Positions 8,298-16,805 of a DNA stretch of 32,937 nt are shown here, piece after piece. A program made the position numbers and the translations under genes. Where the stretch lies: positions 6,705 through 39,641 of the forward strand of contig JAGODO010000003.1 of assembly GCA_017998165.1 (NCBI GenBank), read 5' to 3'. The notes beneath the pieces are model-generated. The model had not been told where the DNA came from. It made no database searches and saw only the letters and a program-made list of their open reading frames with translations. Source of the DNA: Flavobacteriales bacterium (GTDB lineage: Bacteria; Bacteroidota; Bacteroidia; Flavobacteriales_F; PHOS-HE28). Numbering within the stretch: position 1 is the first letter of the stretch; every line of letters starts with the position of its first letter.

Positions 8298-9158
8298 TCA
8301 ATGATGTACCGTCATGTTGTCCAGGATGATCCGCGCGGTTTCCGCGCCTTCGAGTTGAGCCTCGATGTAGAACTGTCTGTTCACCGTACCGCCCGTCCCC
8401 CAAGCCGTGGAAAGGTCGATGTACATGTGTTTCCAGGGCTGCCCGCTACCGGTCGCGCCGGTCGGGTTCACCACCACGTAAGGCACCGTGTTGGCCTGCC
8501 CATTGTCATACTTCACGCCCACCACGAAGCGTGTATCACTCTTATGGTCGAACTCCAGGAACGTTGGGGTGGTGCCGTTCGGGAAGCCGGGAGTCTCCGT
8601 TGTAACGGCCCTGAATTGGGCATGTGCCGAGTCCAGCAGGATCGCCGCCGATCGCTGGCCCCGGATCACGTCGTCCGGATCGGTTACGAATTCCATGTCC
8701 AATCCGAAATCGCTGAAATCGAACAGGAAGCCCGAAGACTCGAATCCCTCTTCCCATAGTGGCTCTGCATACCACTTGAACTCCGGCCGAACAGTGACCT
8801 CCTGGCCCAACGTCAGGTCCACATCCTGGGACCAAGTGGCATAGAACGGATACTGGATGCGATCCTGGGTGATGCCGTTGCGCCGCACCCCGGCCACGAT
8901 CTTGATGTTCGTGCTTCCTTCGGACAGCACCGGGATCCTGCGGTTCTCCTGCCAGACCCCGATGGCCTCGTCGTTCGCGTACACCCACATGTCCGTGATC
9001 GCCGAGGGCACCACCTCGGAACCATCGGCCGTGCGGGCCTTGGGTTCAAGGATGCGCACGAACGAAGGCGTGCTGCCATCCTTTTCACAGGAGGACAGCA
9101 ACACAAACAGCAGCGGGGCGCACCGCACCGCCGACAAGCGAAGGGCGCGTAACGTCAT
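8298..9158 (-). CDS. Lipoprotein of unknown function in the polysaccharide operon
   Basis: A 286-residue protein with a lipoprotein signal peptide from the ATG at 9158 (MTLRALRLSAVRCAPLLF) and a lipobox LLSSC with the lipid-carrying Cys followed by EKDG. The mature part reads as beta-rich. DMWVYANDEAIGVWQ and NIKIVAGVRRNGITQDRIQY suggest an Ig-like or transthyretin-like N-terminal domain, and a second domain (GQRSAAILLDSAHAQFRAVT to YIEAQLEGAETARIILDNMTV) looks like a jelly-roll. I do not know a named family. It sits between the Gfo/Idh gene (33 bases upstream) and the sugar transferase (5 bases downstream), so it is probably made with them and may act at the outer membrane in polysaccharide export or anchoring. 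That role is inference. Confidence 0.85.
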   Translation of the reverse strand: MTLRALRLSAVRCAPLLFVLLSSCEKDGSTPSFVRILEPKARTADGSEVVPSAITDMWVYANDEAIGVWQENRRIPVLSEGSTNIKIVAGVRRNGITQDRIQYPFYATWSQDVDLTLGQEVTVRPEFKWYAEPLWEEGFESSGFLFDFSDFGLDMEFVTDPDDVIRGQRSAAILLDSAHAQFRAVTTETPGFPNGTTPTFLEFDHKSDTRFVVGVKYDNGQANTVPYVVVNPTGATGSGQPWKHMYIDLSTAWGTGGTVNRQFYIEAQLEGAETARIILDNMTVHH

Positions 9159-9191
9159 TCCGTGACCTATGGAACGCGCGTGCCGCACCGA

Positions 9192-10187
9192 TCAGTGTGG
9201 GGTTGAGAGGTTCATCGTTGACATGGCCTCCAGCACCCGGTGCGCGGTCTCCAACGCGGCGAGACCATCGCCGATCGGGACTTCCGGAGTGCGGTCCTCC
9301 TGGCAGGCCCGCGCGAAGGAGCGGAGTTCCTCGCGTATGGCGTTCACGGCCGGGATCTCCGGCTTGTCGAACGCGATCTCCCGATGCCCGCGGCCATGGC
9401 CCAGATCGATACTCACCGCGAAAGGGTCGGGCTTCTCCACGGGCCGCATGCGCACGATCTCCGTCTTCTTGTCCAACATGTCCACGCTGATGTAGGCGTC
9501 CCGCTGGAAGAAGCGGCTCTTGCGCATGTTCTTCAAGCTGATCCGGCTGGCCGTCAAGTTGGCCACGCAGCCGCCTTCGAACTCGATGCGCGCATTGGCG
9601 ATGTCCGGCGTATCGCTCACCACGGCCACGCCGCTCGCGCTGATCCGCGAAACGGGCCGCCCCACCACATGCAGCACGATATCGATGTCGTGGATCATCA
9701 GGTCGAGCACGACGCTCACATCCGTCCCGCGCGGGTTCCATTGGGCCAGCCGATGCGTCTCGATGAACATGGGCTGGTGGAAGGAGGGAAGGGCCGCGCG
9801 GAGTGCCGGGTTGAACCGCTCCACATGGCCCACCTGCACCTTCAAGCCCGAGCGTGCGGCGATCGAGGCCAGTTCGCGCCCTTCTTCCAATGTATGCGTC
9901 AGCGGCTTTTCGATGAAGACATGGCGGCCGGCCTCCAGCGCTGCTTTGGCGCATGCATGGTGCGCAAGGGTAGGGGTTACCACGTCCACCAGGTCAGCTT
10001 CAGCGATCAGCGCCTCCGAACTGGTGAACACAGGGATGCCGAACTCCGCCGCCACCGCATCGCGCTTCTCCGGGTGAGGGTCATAGATGCCCACGACCTG
10101 CAGTTCGCTCACTTCCAAGGCCTGTTGGACATGGATCCGCCCCAAGTGGCCGGCGCCCAGCACGCCGATGCGAAGTCGTTTTTCCAT
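9192..10187 (-). CDS. Gfo/Idh/MocA family sugar oxidoreductase
   Basis: A 331-residue NAD(P)-dependent dehydrogenase. The Rossmann loop GVLGAGHLGRIHV is at residues 8-20, IYDPHPEK (34-41) gives the acidic cofactor-binding residue, and the family signature EKPLTH with catalytic Lys94 is at 93-98. GHVERFNPA follows, and HDIDIVLHVVG carries the expected histidine and aspartate of the substrate side. The start at 10187 gives the family N-terminus; longer frames upstream antisense pcm. A perfect TACTTTTG -7 box (10198-10205) ends 10 bases before the ATG. It heads the lipoprotein/sugar transferase operon, which suggests a role in making a modified nucleotide sugar, but the substrate is not shown by sequence. 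Confidence 0.93.
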   Translation of the reverse strand: MEKRLRIGVLGAGHLGRIHVQQALEVSELQVVGIYDPHPEKRDAVAAEFGIPVFTSSEALIAEADLVDVVTPTLAHHACAKAALEAGRHVFIEKPLTHTLEEGRELASIAARSGLKVQVGHVERFNPALRAALPSFHQPMFIETHRLAQWNPRGTDVSVVLDLMIHDIDIVLHVVGRPVSRISASGVAVVSDTPDIANARIEFEGGCVANLTASRISLKNMRKSRFFQRDAYISVDMLDKKTEIVRMRPVEKPDPFAVSIDLGHGRGHREIAFDKPEIPAVNAIREELRSFARACQEDRTPEVPIGDGLAALETAHRVLEAMSTMNLSTPH

Positions 10188-10197
10188 GAAAGGCGTG

Positions 10198-10205
10198 CAA
10201 AAGTA
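10198..10205 (-). promoter_or_regulatory. -7 promoter box for the Gfo/Idh-lipoprotein-transferase operon
   Basis: TACTTTTG on the minus strand is an exact match to the Bacteroidota consensus TAnnTTTG, 10 bases before the start codon at 10187. A TTG 15 bases further upstream could be a -33 element, though the spacing is shorter than the usual 17-23. Confidence 0.5.
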
Positions 10206-10298
10206 GACGGATGAGCTTTTCAAGCTGCCCAGCCCTGCGGATAGCTTCGCGCTCAGCTGCGCATGGGCTTGTTCCCGATCCCATGGCCAGCCCCTACT

Positions 10299-10958
10299 AT
10301 GTCCCGACCTGCAGATGATTACCGCCACCAAGGCATGCGCAAGCAACTGGTGGATGAACTGAAACGGAAGCGCATCTCGGACCTCGCCGTCCTTCAGGCC
10401 ATCGGCACCATTCCGAGGCACCTTTTCATCGACGATAGCGCCTTCCTGCGGCTGGCCTACGCCGACCAAGCGTTCCCCATCGCCTGTGGCCAGACCATCT
10501 CCCAGCCCTACACCGTGGGGTTCCAAACCCAATTGCTGCAGGTCAGCAAGGGTGATAAGGTGCTGGAGATCGGCACGGGGAGCGGTTATCAGACCGCTGT
10601 CCTTTGCGCGCTCGGTGCGAAGGTGTTCAGCATAGAGCGCCATCGGCCGTTGCACCTGGCCACCAAACAACGACTGGAGAAGTTGGGCTACCGGGCCAAT
10701 CTTAGCTATGGGGATGGGTACAAGGGACTCCCCACGCACGCACCGTTCGACCGCATCATCGTCACCTGCGGGGCGCCCGAATTGCCCGCTGACCTGCCCG
10801 ATCAGCTCAAGGTTGGTGGAATACTGGTCATTCCGATCGGATCCGATGGTCGGCAGGTGATGTGTACGTTGATCCGTACCGCATCAGATTCCTTTGAACG
10901 TCAGGAACATGGAGGCTTCAGCTTCGTGCCCATGCTGGCGCACAAAGCTGACGGATGA
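10299..10958 (+). CDS. pcm: Protein-L-isoaspartate O-methyltransferase
   Basis: A 219-residue SAM-dependent methyltransferase that methylates isoaspartyl residues so that damaged proteins can be repaired through succinimide. GQTISQPYTV at residues 64-73 is the family block next to the substrate pocket, VLEIGTGSGYQTAVL (88-102) is SAM motif I, SIERHRPL (111-118) holds the acidic ribose ligand, and the region DRIIVTCGAPELP (151-163) is motif II. The length is normal. The ATG at 10299 is chosen over the in-frame ATG at 10263, which would add a proline-rich tail not seen in the family. Intergenic distance to the divergent Gfo/Idh gene is 111 bases. Confidence 0.94.
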   Translation: MSRPADDYRHQGMRKQLVDELKRKRISDLAVLQAIGTIPRHLFIDDSAFLRLAYADQAFPIACGQTISQPYTVGFQTQLLQVSKGDKVLEIGTGSGYQTAVLCALGAKVFSIERHRPLHLATKQRLEKLGYRANLSYGDGYKGLPTHAPFDRIIVTCGAPELPADLPDQLKVGGILVIPIGSDGRQVMCTLIRTASDSFERQEHGGFSFVPMLAHKADG

Positions 10959-11171
10959 CGTTGTTCATTCCAACTATCCCATTACTTTCGCCGCGCCTTT
11001 CAGGGCGACCAGTGCGCCGAAGATGACGACGAACGAAGGCTTCCCCCCATCCACAGTTACTTGTGCATATGTCTGGGGAATGTTCATAAGTTTGCCGCCG
11101 CCTTCGGGTACTTTCGACCGGTCAAAGGCGCTTTCAACAACGCAAAAACACGTCAAACCAAAACGTTCAAC
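10959..11171 (+). promoter_or_regulatory. Long leader and promoter region of the beta-barrel gene
   Basis: This 213-base spacer holds a consensus -7 box TAAGTTTG (11087-11094) with a TTG 23 bases upstream (11061-11063), and a second box TACTTTCG (11109-11116). A further TACTTTCG is at 10983-10990. The start codon is at 11172, so the transcript would have a 50-80 base leader, much longer than those of most genes here. The leader is A/C-rich near the start (AACAACGCAAAAACACGTC), as seen for highly expressed Bacteroidota genes, and has no Shine-Dalgarno. No coding frame in the spacer looks real. Confidence 0.45.
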
Positions 11172-12062
11172 ATGAAGAAGACTGTACTGTTCGCCGCAGC
11201 GATCTTCACCGTATCAGCTGTGTCCGCCCAAACGGGTGAGATTACCAGCGCGAAAGGTGAGAACTGGCTGTCTCAGGACGGGGATTGGGGCCTCACGTTC
11301 GATGCCCAACCGCTTCTGAACTATGCCGGCAATTTGTTCAACAACGGCACCAACAACAACACCATTGCCCTGAACTCGCTTTGGGGTCCTGGTTCCACTT
11401 TCGGTGGTGCGAACAGGGGCATCGTCATCGGCGGTAAGAAGCTGATCGACGCCAACACCGCTTACCGCGGCCGCGTTCGTATCGGCTTCGGCAGCCAGAA
11501 GCGTACCGAGCAAGTGAATGCCAATCCCCAGCCGACCCCGCCGCCGACCCCGTTCGCGCAAGTGGACGACACGGAGAAGCTGAGCTACTTGGGTATCACC
11601 CTGGGTGCTGGTATCGAGAAGCGTGTAGGCAGCACGCGCGTTGTGGGTGTCTATGGTGCTGAACTGGATTTCTCCATCGGCAGCAGCAAGTCGACCTACG
11701 AGTACGGCAACGCGCTGAGCGCCCAGAACACCTTGAACGCTAACGTGTTCGGTCAAGGTGCTGGTGTTACCGAAGTGAAGAACGGTTCCACCTTCGGCAT
11801 CGCGCTGTTCGGCTTCGCTGGTGTGGAGTGGTTCGCTGCTCCCAAGATCTCCATCGGTGGCGAAGTTTCCTGGGGGCTCGGTCTGAGCAGCCAAGGCATC
11901 GGCGAGACGACCTCGGAGAGCTTCAACACCGCTTCCAACGGTGTGCAGTCGATCACGGTTGAGGGCACGGGCGGAGATGAAACTGCTGACAAGACCAGCA
12001 GCTTCACCATCGATACCGGCATCAGCGGTGCTTCGATCAACGTGAACTTCTACTTCCAATAA
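11172..12062 (+). CDS. Outer-membrane beta-barrel protein
   Basis: A 296-residue protein with a clear signal peptide (MKKTVLFAAAIFTVSAVSAQ, cut before TGEITS). The mature chain alternates polar and hydrophobic residues and is rich in Gly, Asn, Ser and Thr, for example GRVRIGFGSQKRTEQ, SYLGITLGAGIEKRVG, VYGAELDFSIGSSKS, FGIALFGFAGVEWFAAPKIS and IGGEVSWGLGLSS. It ends in INVNFYFQ, an aromatic C-terminal strand as in barrels. A Pro-rich loop (NPQPTPPPTPF) lies near residue 118. The family is not one I can name, and a pore function is possible. The long leader, A/C-rich start region and strong terminator suggest a highly expressed monocistronic gene. Confidence 0.85.
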   Translation: MKKTVLFAAAIFTVSAVSAQTGEITSAKGENWLSQDGDWGLTFDAQPLLNYAGNLFNNGTNNNTIALNSLWGPGSTFGGANRGIVIGGKKLIDANTAYRGRVRIGFGSQKRTEQVNANPQPTPPPTPFAQVDDTEKLSYLGITLGAGIEKRVGSTRVVGVYGAELDFSIGSSKSTYEYGNALSAQNTLNANVFGQGAGVTEVKNGSTFGIALFGFAGVEWFAAPKISIGGEVSWGLGLSSQGIGETTSESFNTASNGVQSITVEGTGGDETADKTSSFTIDTGISGASINVNFYFQ

Positions 12063-12080
12063 GCGAAGTCATTGTTCTTG

Positions 12081-12116
12081 GAAGCCCCTGCCGAAAGGCG
12101 GGGGCTTCTTCTTTAC
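12081..12116 (+). terminator. Rho-independent terminator of the beta-barrel gene
   Basis: A 12-bp stem (12081-12092 with 12097-12108, one G-U pair) closes a GAAA tetraloop and is followed by TTCTTTAC. It lies 18 bases after the stop codon at 12062 and before the promoter box of the next gene. Confidence 0.9.
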
Positions 12117-12141
12117 AACCGGTCCTGGAGGTGTATCCGGG

Positions 12142-12149
12142 TACATTCG
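12142..12149 (+). promoter_or_regulatory. Candidate -7 box for nnr
   Basis: TACATTCG ends 7 bases before the ATG at 12157 and lies after the terminator, so nnr probably has its own promoter with a very short leader. Confidence 0.35.
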
Positions 12150-12156
12150 GCCTGTT

Positions 12157-13671
12157 ATGATACCTGTACTCAATGCTGAGCGATCGCGTCAGGCGGATGC
12201 GCACACGATCGCCCACGAACCCGTGGCTGCCGTCGATCTGATGGAACGCGCCGCGCGCGCAGCGACCCAATGGCTTCTGGGCCGATACTCGGCCCGCGCG
12301 TCCTTCCGTGTGCTGGCGGGTTGTGGCAATAACGGCGGCGATGGGCTCGCCATAGCCCGTCTGTTGGCGGACGAGGGGGCAAGCGTTCGCGTATGCCTTT
12401 TCCGGCACAGACCTGAACTGGCTCCAGATGCCCGGGTGAACTTGGACCGGCTCGCCGGTACCTCGGTGGAAATGCTTGATGTGCCGGTCGGATCGATCCC
12501 GGTGCCACCTCCTGAGGATGAGGTGGTGATCGATGCGCTGCTCGGTATCGGGTCGGATCGTCCGCTCCACGGCTGGCTGAAAGACGTGGTGATCAACGTG
12601 AACGGTTGGGTGAACGAGGTCGTCGCCATCGACATGCCCTCCGGTCTGCTGGCGGAGGACAACGCTGCGAACGATCCACGGGCCATCGTCCGCGCGGACC
12701 ATGTCCTCACGTTCCAGGTACCGAAGCTGGCCTTGCTGTTGCCGGAGAACGGACCGTTCGTTGGCGAGTGGCATTGCCTGCCGATCGGCTTGGACCGCGC
12801 CTTCATGGACGGCCTTGGCACGAAGGACCTGCTCATCGAAGCTTCCGACGCAGGCGAACTGATGCCAGAACGACCACGTGCCGGGCACAAGGGCACCTTC
12901 GGCCATGCGCTGTTGGTGGCGGGAAGTGCGGGGAAGACGGGGGCTGCGGTGCTGGCCGCGCGTGCCTGCGCGCGTTCAGGCGTCGGGTTGATCACCGTGC
13001 GGCTTCCCATGGATCTGCAGGCCGTTATGAATGTCGCCCTGCCCGAGGCGATGACCATTGTCGATCCGTTCGAGAAGCGCTCATCGAGCGACGGGCAGGC
13101 ACGCTTCTCCGCCGTCGGGATCGGACCCGGCATCGGCACCGGCTATGAATCGGTCGTGATGCTGAAACGGATCGTCCAAGAAGCGCCTGCCCCGTTGGTG
13201 TTGGACGCGGATGCGTTGAATATCCTGAGCGAGAACCGTACGTGGCTGGCTTTCCTGCCGAAGCGGACCATCCTCACCCCGCATCCCAAGGAGTTCGATC
13301 GGCTCACGGAAAGATCCGCAACGGGCTTTGAGCGTCTGGCCAAGGCGCGCGCGTTCGCCGTCCGGTTCGGCAGTGTACTCGTGCTGAAGGGGGCCAACAC
13401 CGCCATCTGCTCCCCGGACGGCAGGGTATACTTCAATCCTTCCGGCAATCCGGGCATGGCCAAGGGCGGTTCCGGCGATGCGCTCACGGGCATCATCACC
13501 GGGTTGCTTGCCCAAGGGTTGGAGCCTGTTTCAGCCGCCGTGCTTGGTGTCTACGCGCATGGCCTGGCCGGTGATCTGGCCGCCGGACGATCGGGCATGG
13601 ATGGAATGTTGCCGGGAGACCTGATCGACGATCTGCCCTTGGCGTGGAAGCGGATCCGCGCTTCGAGCTAA
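12157..13671 (+). CDS. nnr: Bifunctional NAD(P)H-hydrate epimerase / ADP-dependent dehydratase
   Basis: A 504-residue fusion of the two domains that repair hydrated NADH and NADPH. The N-terminal YjeF_N epimerase (about 1-215) has GCGNNGGDGLAIAR at 55-68 and the catalytic region VVAIDMPSG at 155-163 (Asp159). The C-terminal ribokinase-like dehydratase (about 235-500) has HKGTFGHALLVAGSAGKTGA from 244, GIGPGIG at 321-327, LTPHPKEFDRL (373-383), LVLKGANT (408-415) and the catalytic KGGSGDALTG (436-445). Both active sites look complete and the length equals that of E. coli Nnr. The gene overlaps the convergent YciO-like gene by 4 bases. Confidence 0.96.
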   Translation: MIPVLNAERSRQADAHTIAHEPVAAVDLMERAARAATQWLLGRYSARASFRVLAGCGNNGGDGLAIARLLADEGASVRVCLFRHRPELAPDARVNLDRLAGTSVEMLDVPVGSIPVPPPEDEVVIDALLGIGSDRPLHGWLKDVVINVNGWVNEVVAIDMPSGLLAEDNAANDPRAIVRADHVLTFQVPKLALLLPENGPFVGEWHCLPIGLDRAFMDGLGTKDLLIEASDAGELMPERPRAGHKGTFGHALLVAGSAGKTGAAVLAARACARSGVGLITVRLPMDLQAVMNVALPEAMTIVDPFEKRSSSDGQARFSAVGIGPGIGTGYESVVMLKRIVQEAPAPLVLDADALNILSENRTWLAFLPKRTILTPHPKEFDRLTERSATGFERLAKARAFAVRFGSVLVLKGANTAICSPDGRVYFNPSGNPGMAKGGSGDALTGIITGLLAQGLEPVSAAVLGVYAHGLAGDLAAGRSGMDGMLPGDLIDDLPLAWKRIRASS

Positions 13672-14288
13672 AGGAGATCTTCGATCGGTCCTTTGCCTTC
13701 GCGCAGTACTTGGGGCTCATCCCCACTTAGGTCGATCACCGTGCTGCCTTCCAGACCGCCTGCACCACTATCGATGACGGCGCCGAGCTGATGGCCGAAC
13801 TGGTCATGGATCGCTTCCGGGTCCGAGGCGTGTTCCAGGAACACGTCGGACCCGTGTACGCTTGTGCATACCAGCGCATGACCAAGTGCCTGCACCAAGG
13901 CGATGGGCACGGGATGGGCGGGTACGCGGATGCCCACGGTGCGCTTGTTGTTCTTGAAGATGCGCGGTATCTCGTTGCTCGCCGGAACGATGAACGTGTA
14001 CGGTCCGGGCAAAGCGCTTTTCATGATGCGGAAGGCGGAGGTGGGAACAGCCCGTGCGTAGGTGCTCAACTGGCTCAGGTCCTGGCAGATCAACGACAGG
14101 TCCGCTTTCTGCGGTTTGGCCCCTTTCAAGCGGGCCACCTGTTCGATCGCGCCGGATCGCTCAGCACTGCAAACGAAGGCGTACACGGTGTCCGTGGGGC
14201 ATACGACCACGGCGCCATCGTTCAGCAGGTCAAGTATCTGCTGGAGCTTCCTGGGCTCCGGATTCTTCGGGTGGATCGCTAGGAGCAT
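13668..14288 (-). CDS. Sua5/YciO/YrdC-family protein, YciO-like subgroup
   Basis: A 206-residue protein with the YrdC fold. GAVVVCPTDTVYAFVC (25-40) is the conserved nucleotide/threonine-binding block, PGPYTFIVPA and TVGIRVPAHPVPIALVQALG follow, and the end STVIDLSGDEPQVLREGKG is the family C-terminus. Canonical TsaC/YrdC makes threonylcarbamoyl-AMP for tRNA t6A and needs a KxR motif. At that place this protein reads ARLKGAKPQKADLSLICQDLS, closer to E. coli YciO (FTLMCRDLSELSTY) than to TsaC. A role in t6A is therefore uncertain; it may be a paralogue of unknown function. A TACTTTCC (14371-14378) lies 82 bases upstream. The 109-base spacer before the transaldolase end holds nothing else I can support. 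Confidence 0.85.
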   Translation of the reverse strand: MLLAIHPKNPEPRKLQQILDLLNDGAVVVCPTDTVYAFVCSAERSGAIEQVARLKGAKPQKADLSLICQDLSQLSTYARAVPTSAFRIMKSALPGPYTFIVPASNEIPRIFKNNKRTVGIRVPAHPVPIALVQALGHALVCTSVHGSDVFLEHASDPEAIHDQFGHQLGAVIDSGAGGLEGSTVIDLSGDEPQVLREGKGPIEDLL

Positions 14289-14397
14289 CGTCCGTCTTCC
14301 GCTCGTATCAACTGATGCTCCATGGTGTGTCGCGAAGCGTGATCGGGGCCACGGCCTGTCCGGCCTTATCGGAAAGTACTCCGCAGGGCCCGAAGCC

Positions 14398-15069
14398 TCA
14401 GGCCTTCGCGGTTTGCTGCGCGGCTTTCTTATGGTCGGCCAGGAATTTCTCCAGCCCGATGGTAGTGAGGGGATGCTCGAACAGCGCCGTGATCGCGTTC
14501 AACGGGCAGGTGGCCACATCTGCTCCGGCCTCAGCGCACTGGATGATGTGCATGGCATGGCGGATGCTCGCGGCCAGCACTTGCGTCCCGAACCCGTAGT
14601 TGTCATAGATGCGGCGGATCTGGGCGATCAGCGCTACGCCGTCGGTGCTCACGTCATCCAGCCGGCCGATGAACGGGCTCACGTAGGTGGCACCGGCCTT
14701 CGCGCACAGCAGCGCCTGGCCCGGGCTGAACACCAGCGTGCAATTGGTCTTGATGCCGTTCGAGCTGAAATGTTTGATGGCCTTCACGCCGTCCCGGATC
14801 ATCGGCACTTTGACCACGATGTTCGGGTGCAGCGCCGCCAGCTTTTCGCCTTCGCGCACGATGCCCGCATAGTCCGTGCTGATCACCTCGGCGCTCACGT
14901 CGCCGGGTACGATGTTGCAGATGTCCAAGTAGTGTTGGATGACCCGCTCGTCACCGCTGATGCCTTCCTTGGCCATCAAACTCGGGTTGGTGGTCACGCC
15001 ATCCAGAACGCCCAGGTCCTGGGCTTCTTTGATCTGACTGAGGCTGGCGGTATCGATGAAGAATTTCAT
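14398..15069 (-). CDS. tal: Small transaldolase (TalC/FSA family)
   Basis: A 223-residue TIM-barrel enzyme that moves a dihydroxyacetone unit between sugar phosphates in the pentose phosphate pathway. [17 protein letters not shown] and [13 protein letters not shown] are the family opening, and NIVVKVPM carries the Schiff-base Lys87. The length is that of the short TalC/FSA type. Two positions decide between transaldolase and fructose-6-phosphate aldolase: E. coli FsaA has Gln59 (LFAQVMA) and Tyr131 (YVAPYVNR), while here the matching segments read VSAEVIS (Glu61) and YVSPFIGR (Phe at the Tyr position). Both changes are of the transaldolase kind. A TACCTTCG box (15091-15098) lies 21 bases before the ATG. 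It is 53 bases downstream of the secreted protein gene. Confidence 0.94.
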   Translation of the reverse strand: MKFFIDTASLSQIKEAQDLGVLDGVTTNPSLMAKEGISGDERVIQHYLDICNIVPGDVSAEVISTDYAGIVREGEKLAALHPNIVVKVPMIRDGVKAIKHFSSNGIKTNCTLVFSPGQALLCAKAGATYVSPFIGRLDDVSTDGVALIAQIRRIYDNYGFGTQVLAASIRHAMHIIQCAEAGADVATCPLNAITALFEHPLTTIGLEKFLADHKKAAQQTAKA

Positions 15070-15122
15070 GCGGGCAGGTTCTCGTTGCCGCGAAGGTAGA
15101 GGGGCGCGTGAACTTTCGGCCC

Positions 15123-16784
15123 CTACCAGACCAGCCACCTGAGCGACCGGACGCGCTCGCCGTTCGTGAACCGCACCACGTATGCGCCCTGGCCGATGGA
15201 CGCTTGCGGAAGCTCGATCCGGACGGATCCCATGAGCTGGCCCAAGATGCGTTGCCAGACGATGCGGCCTCCGGCATCAAAGACCTCCACATGCGCCTCA
15301 CCATCCGCATCACCCACGCGCAGGAGGGCCTGATGGGGGCCCTGCAGGACGGATATACCCGGGGGCGGCGCGCAGTCGCAAATGCTCAATGGACCAACGG
15401 TGCCGTCGAGAAGGATGTTCTGGGCATAAATGCCGGCGGCGCTCCGATCGTCCTGCCACACACACACGAGCTGGCCGCCGTTGCTCAGTGCGCCGCAGTC
15501 CACATCATCCTTGTTGCTGTTCAGGGCGCACACATCGATGGTACCGGAGCCCCACACCGTGTTCCCGGCCGTCCCGATGCGCGCGGCCTTGATGTGTTCC
15601 ACGCCAAAACCGCCTTCGCTGTACACCACGATGCAGCCATCCAATGTGCTCGAAACGGCATCGGGAGAGGCCAGTTGCGCGCTTTGAGGAACGATGGTGA
15701 CCCCGTCCGGGCCCAACTGAACGACGCCTGCCGTGTCCAGTCGCTGCACGGCCCAACCACCCTGGCTCTGTGCCGTGTTGGTGACTTTCACCGGCGCCAT
15801 CAGGCCCATGACGTCGTTCAAAAGAGCAAGACCGCCCGTGAAGCGCTGGGTGCTGGTTCCGCTCATCAACTCGGTGCCTGCTTCGCTCCAAATACTGAAG
15901 TCCCCACGCACGCGCTGCACGTAGGCGTCGCTGAGTGAAGCGTTGTCAGGGTTGCCCGTAGTGAAGGGCACATAGAACCCGTCATGACCATCCGGCACCG
16001 GCTCCGGGAAGTGGAAGACGCTGATGGTCTTGGTGGAGACCTGCGCATTCCCGGTGAGGTTGCCCCCGCCATCGAAGCCTTGCGCGAACATCCGACAAGT
16101 GAAGGGGAAGTTGCCAACTTCTTCCACGTACAGGAAGATGAACCCGTTGTCGCTCGTTGAGATCACCTTTGGTCGGGAGTAGTTGTCCGGTCCGGATATC
16201 TGGTGTGGCTCAGAGGACGGCAGCGTACCATCGGAGAAAATGTACTGCGCTGCTATCCACTTATTGACGCCATCAGTCGCGTTCCAGGCGATCATCGCGG
16301 TGTTAGAGGTAAGCACGCCGATAGCTGGGGCCAATCCTTGCGTGGATGCTGGGTCGGTCAGCTGCACGCCATCCACTCCCCAGAGCTGGTTCCCGTCCGG
16401 ATCGACCTTGTACACCACGATGTCCAACTGCCCGGTGCGCTCATCCTGGAAGGCCACGATGGCATTGCTGTCATTGTCCGTCTTCAGGTCGTACCTGAAC
16501 AGCGCGCTGTTCTGCGGATGGTCGCTCACCAACAGGCCGCCCTCTCCCCAGAGCAAAAGCCCTTGGGCATCGATGCGCTGCATGTGCAATTCGTAGCCCC
16601 CGGCCTGGTTCTCGAACCAGGTGACGTAGGTGCTGCCGTCCGGTCCATCGCTCATCAGTGGCGTCACGGCTTCCAAGCCGCTGCTGGCGCGTACCATCGT
16701 GTTCGATTGGACGTCATCGGTCCATTGGGCGGCCGCGTTCCCGCTCCAAAGCGCGGGCAGCAGCAAGATCGTGGTCGTTCTCAT
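15123..16784 (-). CDS. Secreted beta-propeller-like protein with T9SS-type C-terminal domain
   Basis: A 553-residue exported protein. The signal peptide is [20 protein letters not shown]. Residues 40-450 hold repeated motifs of the form 'DxxGNxxWG..G' (for example [30 protein letters not shown], VVWxxRxDG-like units and AGNTVWGSG), as in bacterial WD/PQQ-like propellers. The last 75 residues ([53 protein letters not shown]) have the strand order of a type IX secretion sorting domain, ending in LRWLVW. It is probably secreted or surface bound. TAGCTTTC (16801-16808), 16 bases before the ATG, is a possible -7 box inside the end of the neighbouring gene. Confidence 0.85.
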   Translation of the reverse strand: MRTTTILLLPALWSGNAAAQWTDDVQSNTMVRASSGLEAVTPLMSDGPDGSTYVTWFENQAGGYELHMQRIDAQGLLLWGEGGLLVSDHPQNSALFRYDLKTDNDSNAIVAFQDERTGQLDIVVYKVDPDGNQLWGVDGVQLTDPASTQGLAPAIGVLTSNTAMIAWNATDGVNKWIAAQYIFSDGTLPSSEPHQISGPDNYSRPKVISTSDNGFIFLYVEEVGNFPFTCRMFAQGFDGGGNLTGNAQVSTKTISVFHFPEPVPDGHDGFYVPFTTGNPDNASLSDAYVQRVRGDFSIWSEAGTELMSGTSTQRFTGGLALLNDVMGLMAPVKVTNTAQSQGGWAVQRLDTAGVVQLGPDGVTIVPQSAQLASPDAVSSTLDGCIVVYSEGGFGVEHIKAARIGTAGNTVWGSGTIDVCALNSNKDDVDCGALSNGGQLVCVWQDDRSAAGIYAQNILLDGTVGPLSICDCAPPPGISVLQGPHQALLRVGDADGEAHVEVFDAGGRIVWQRILGQLMGSVRIELPQASIGQGAYVVRFTNGERVRSLRWLVW

Positions 16785-16805
16785 GTTCGTGAGCTGTCCC
16801 GAAAG

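Noticed and set aside
6715-8304. Plus-strand open frame of 529 codons over the sugar transferase
   Set aside because: It is the antisense of a clear sugar transferase and its product has no hydrophobic core or family motif.
11041-11099. DnaA-box-like ATCCACAG and AT-richer patch before the beta-barrel gene
   Set aside because: Only a single imperfect box is present, with no cluster, no dnaA or dnaN and no clear unwinding element; the patch is better read as a promoter region.
11022-11174. Short plus-strand frame beginning MTTNEGFPPSTV before the beta-barrel gene
   Set aside because: It lies over the promoter boxes, has no promoter box of its own close by and ends at the barrel start; no sign of coding selection.
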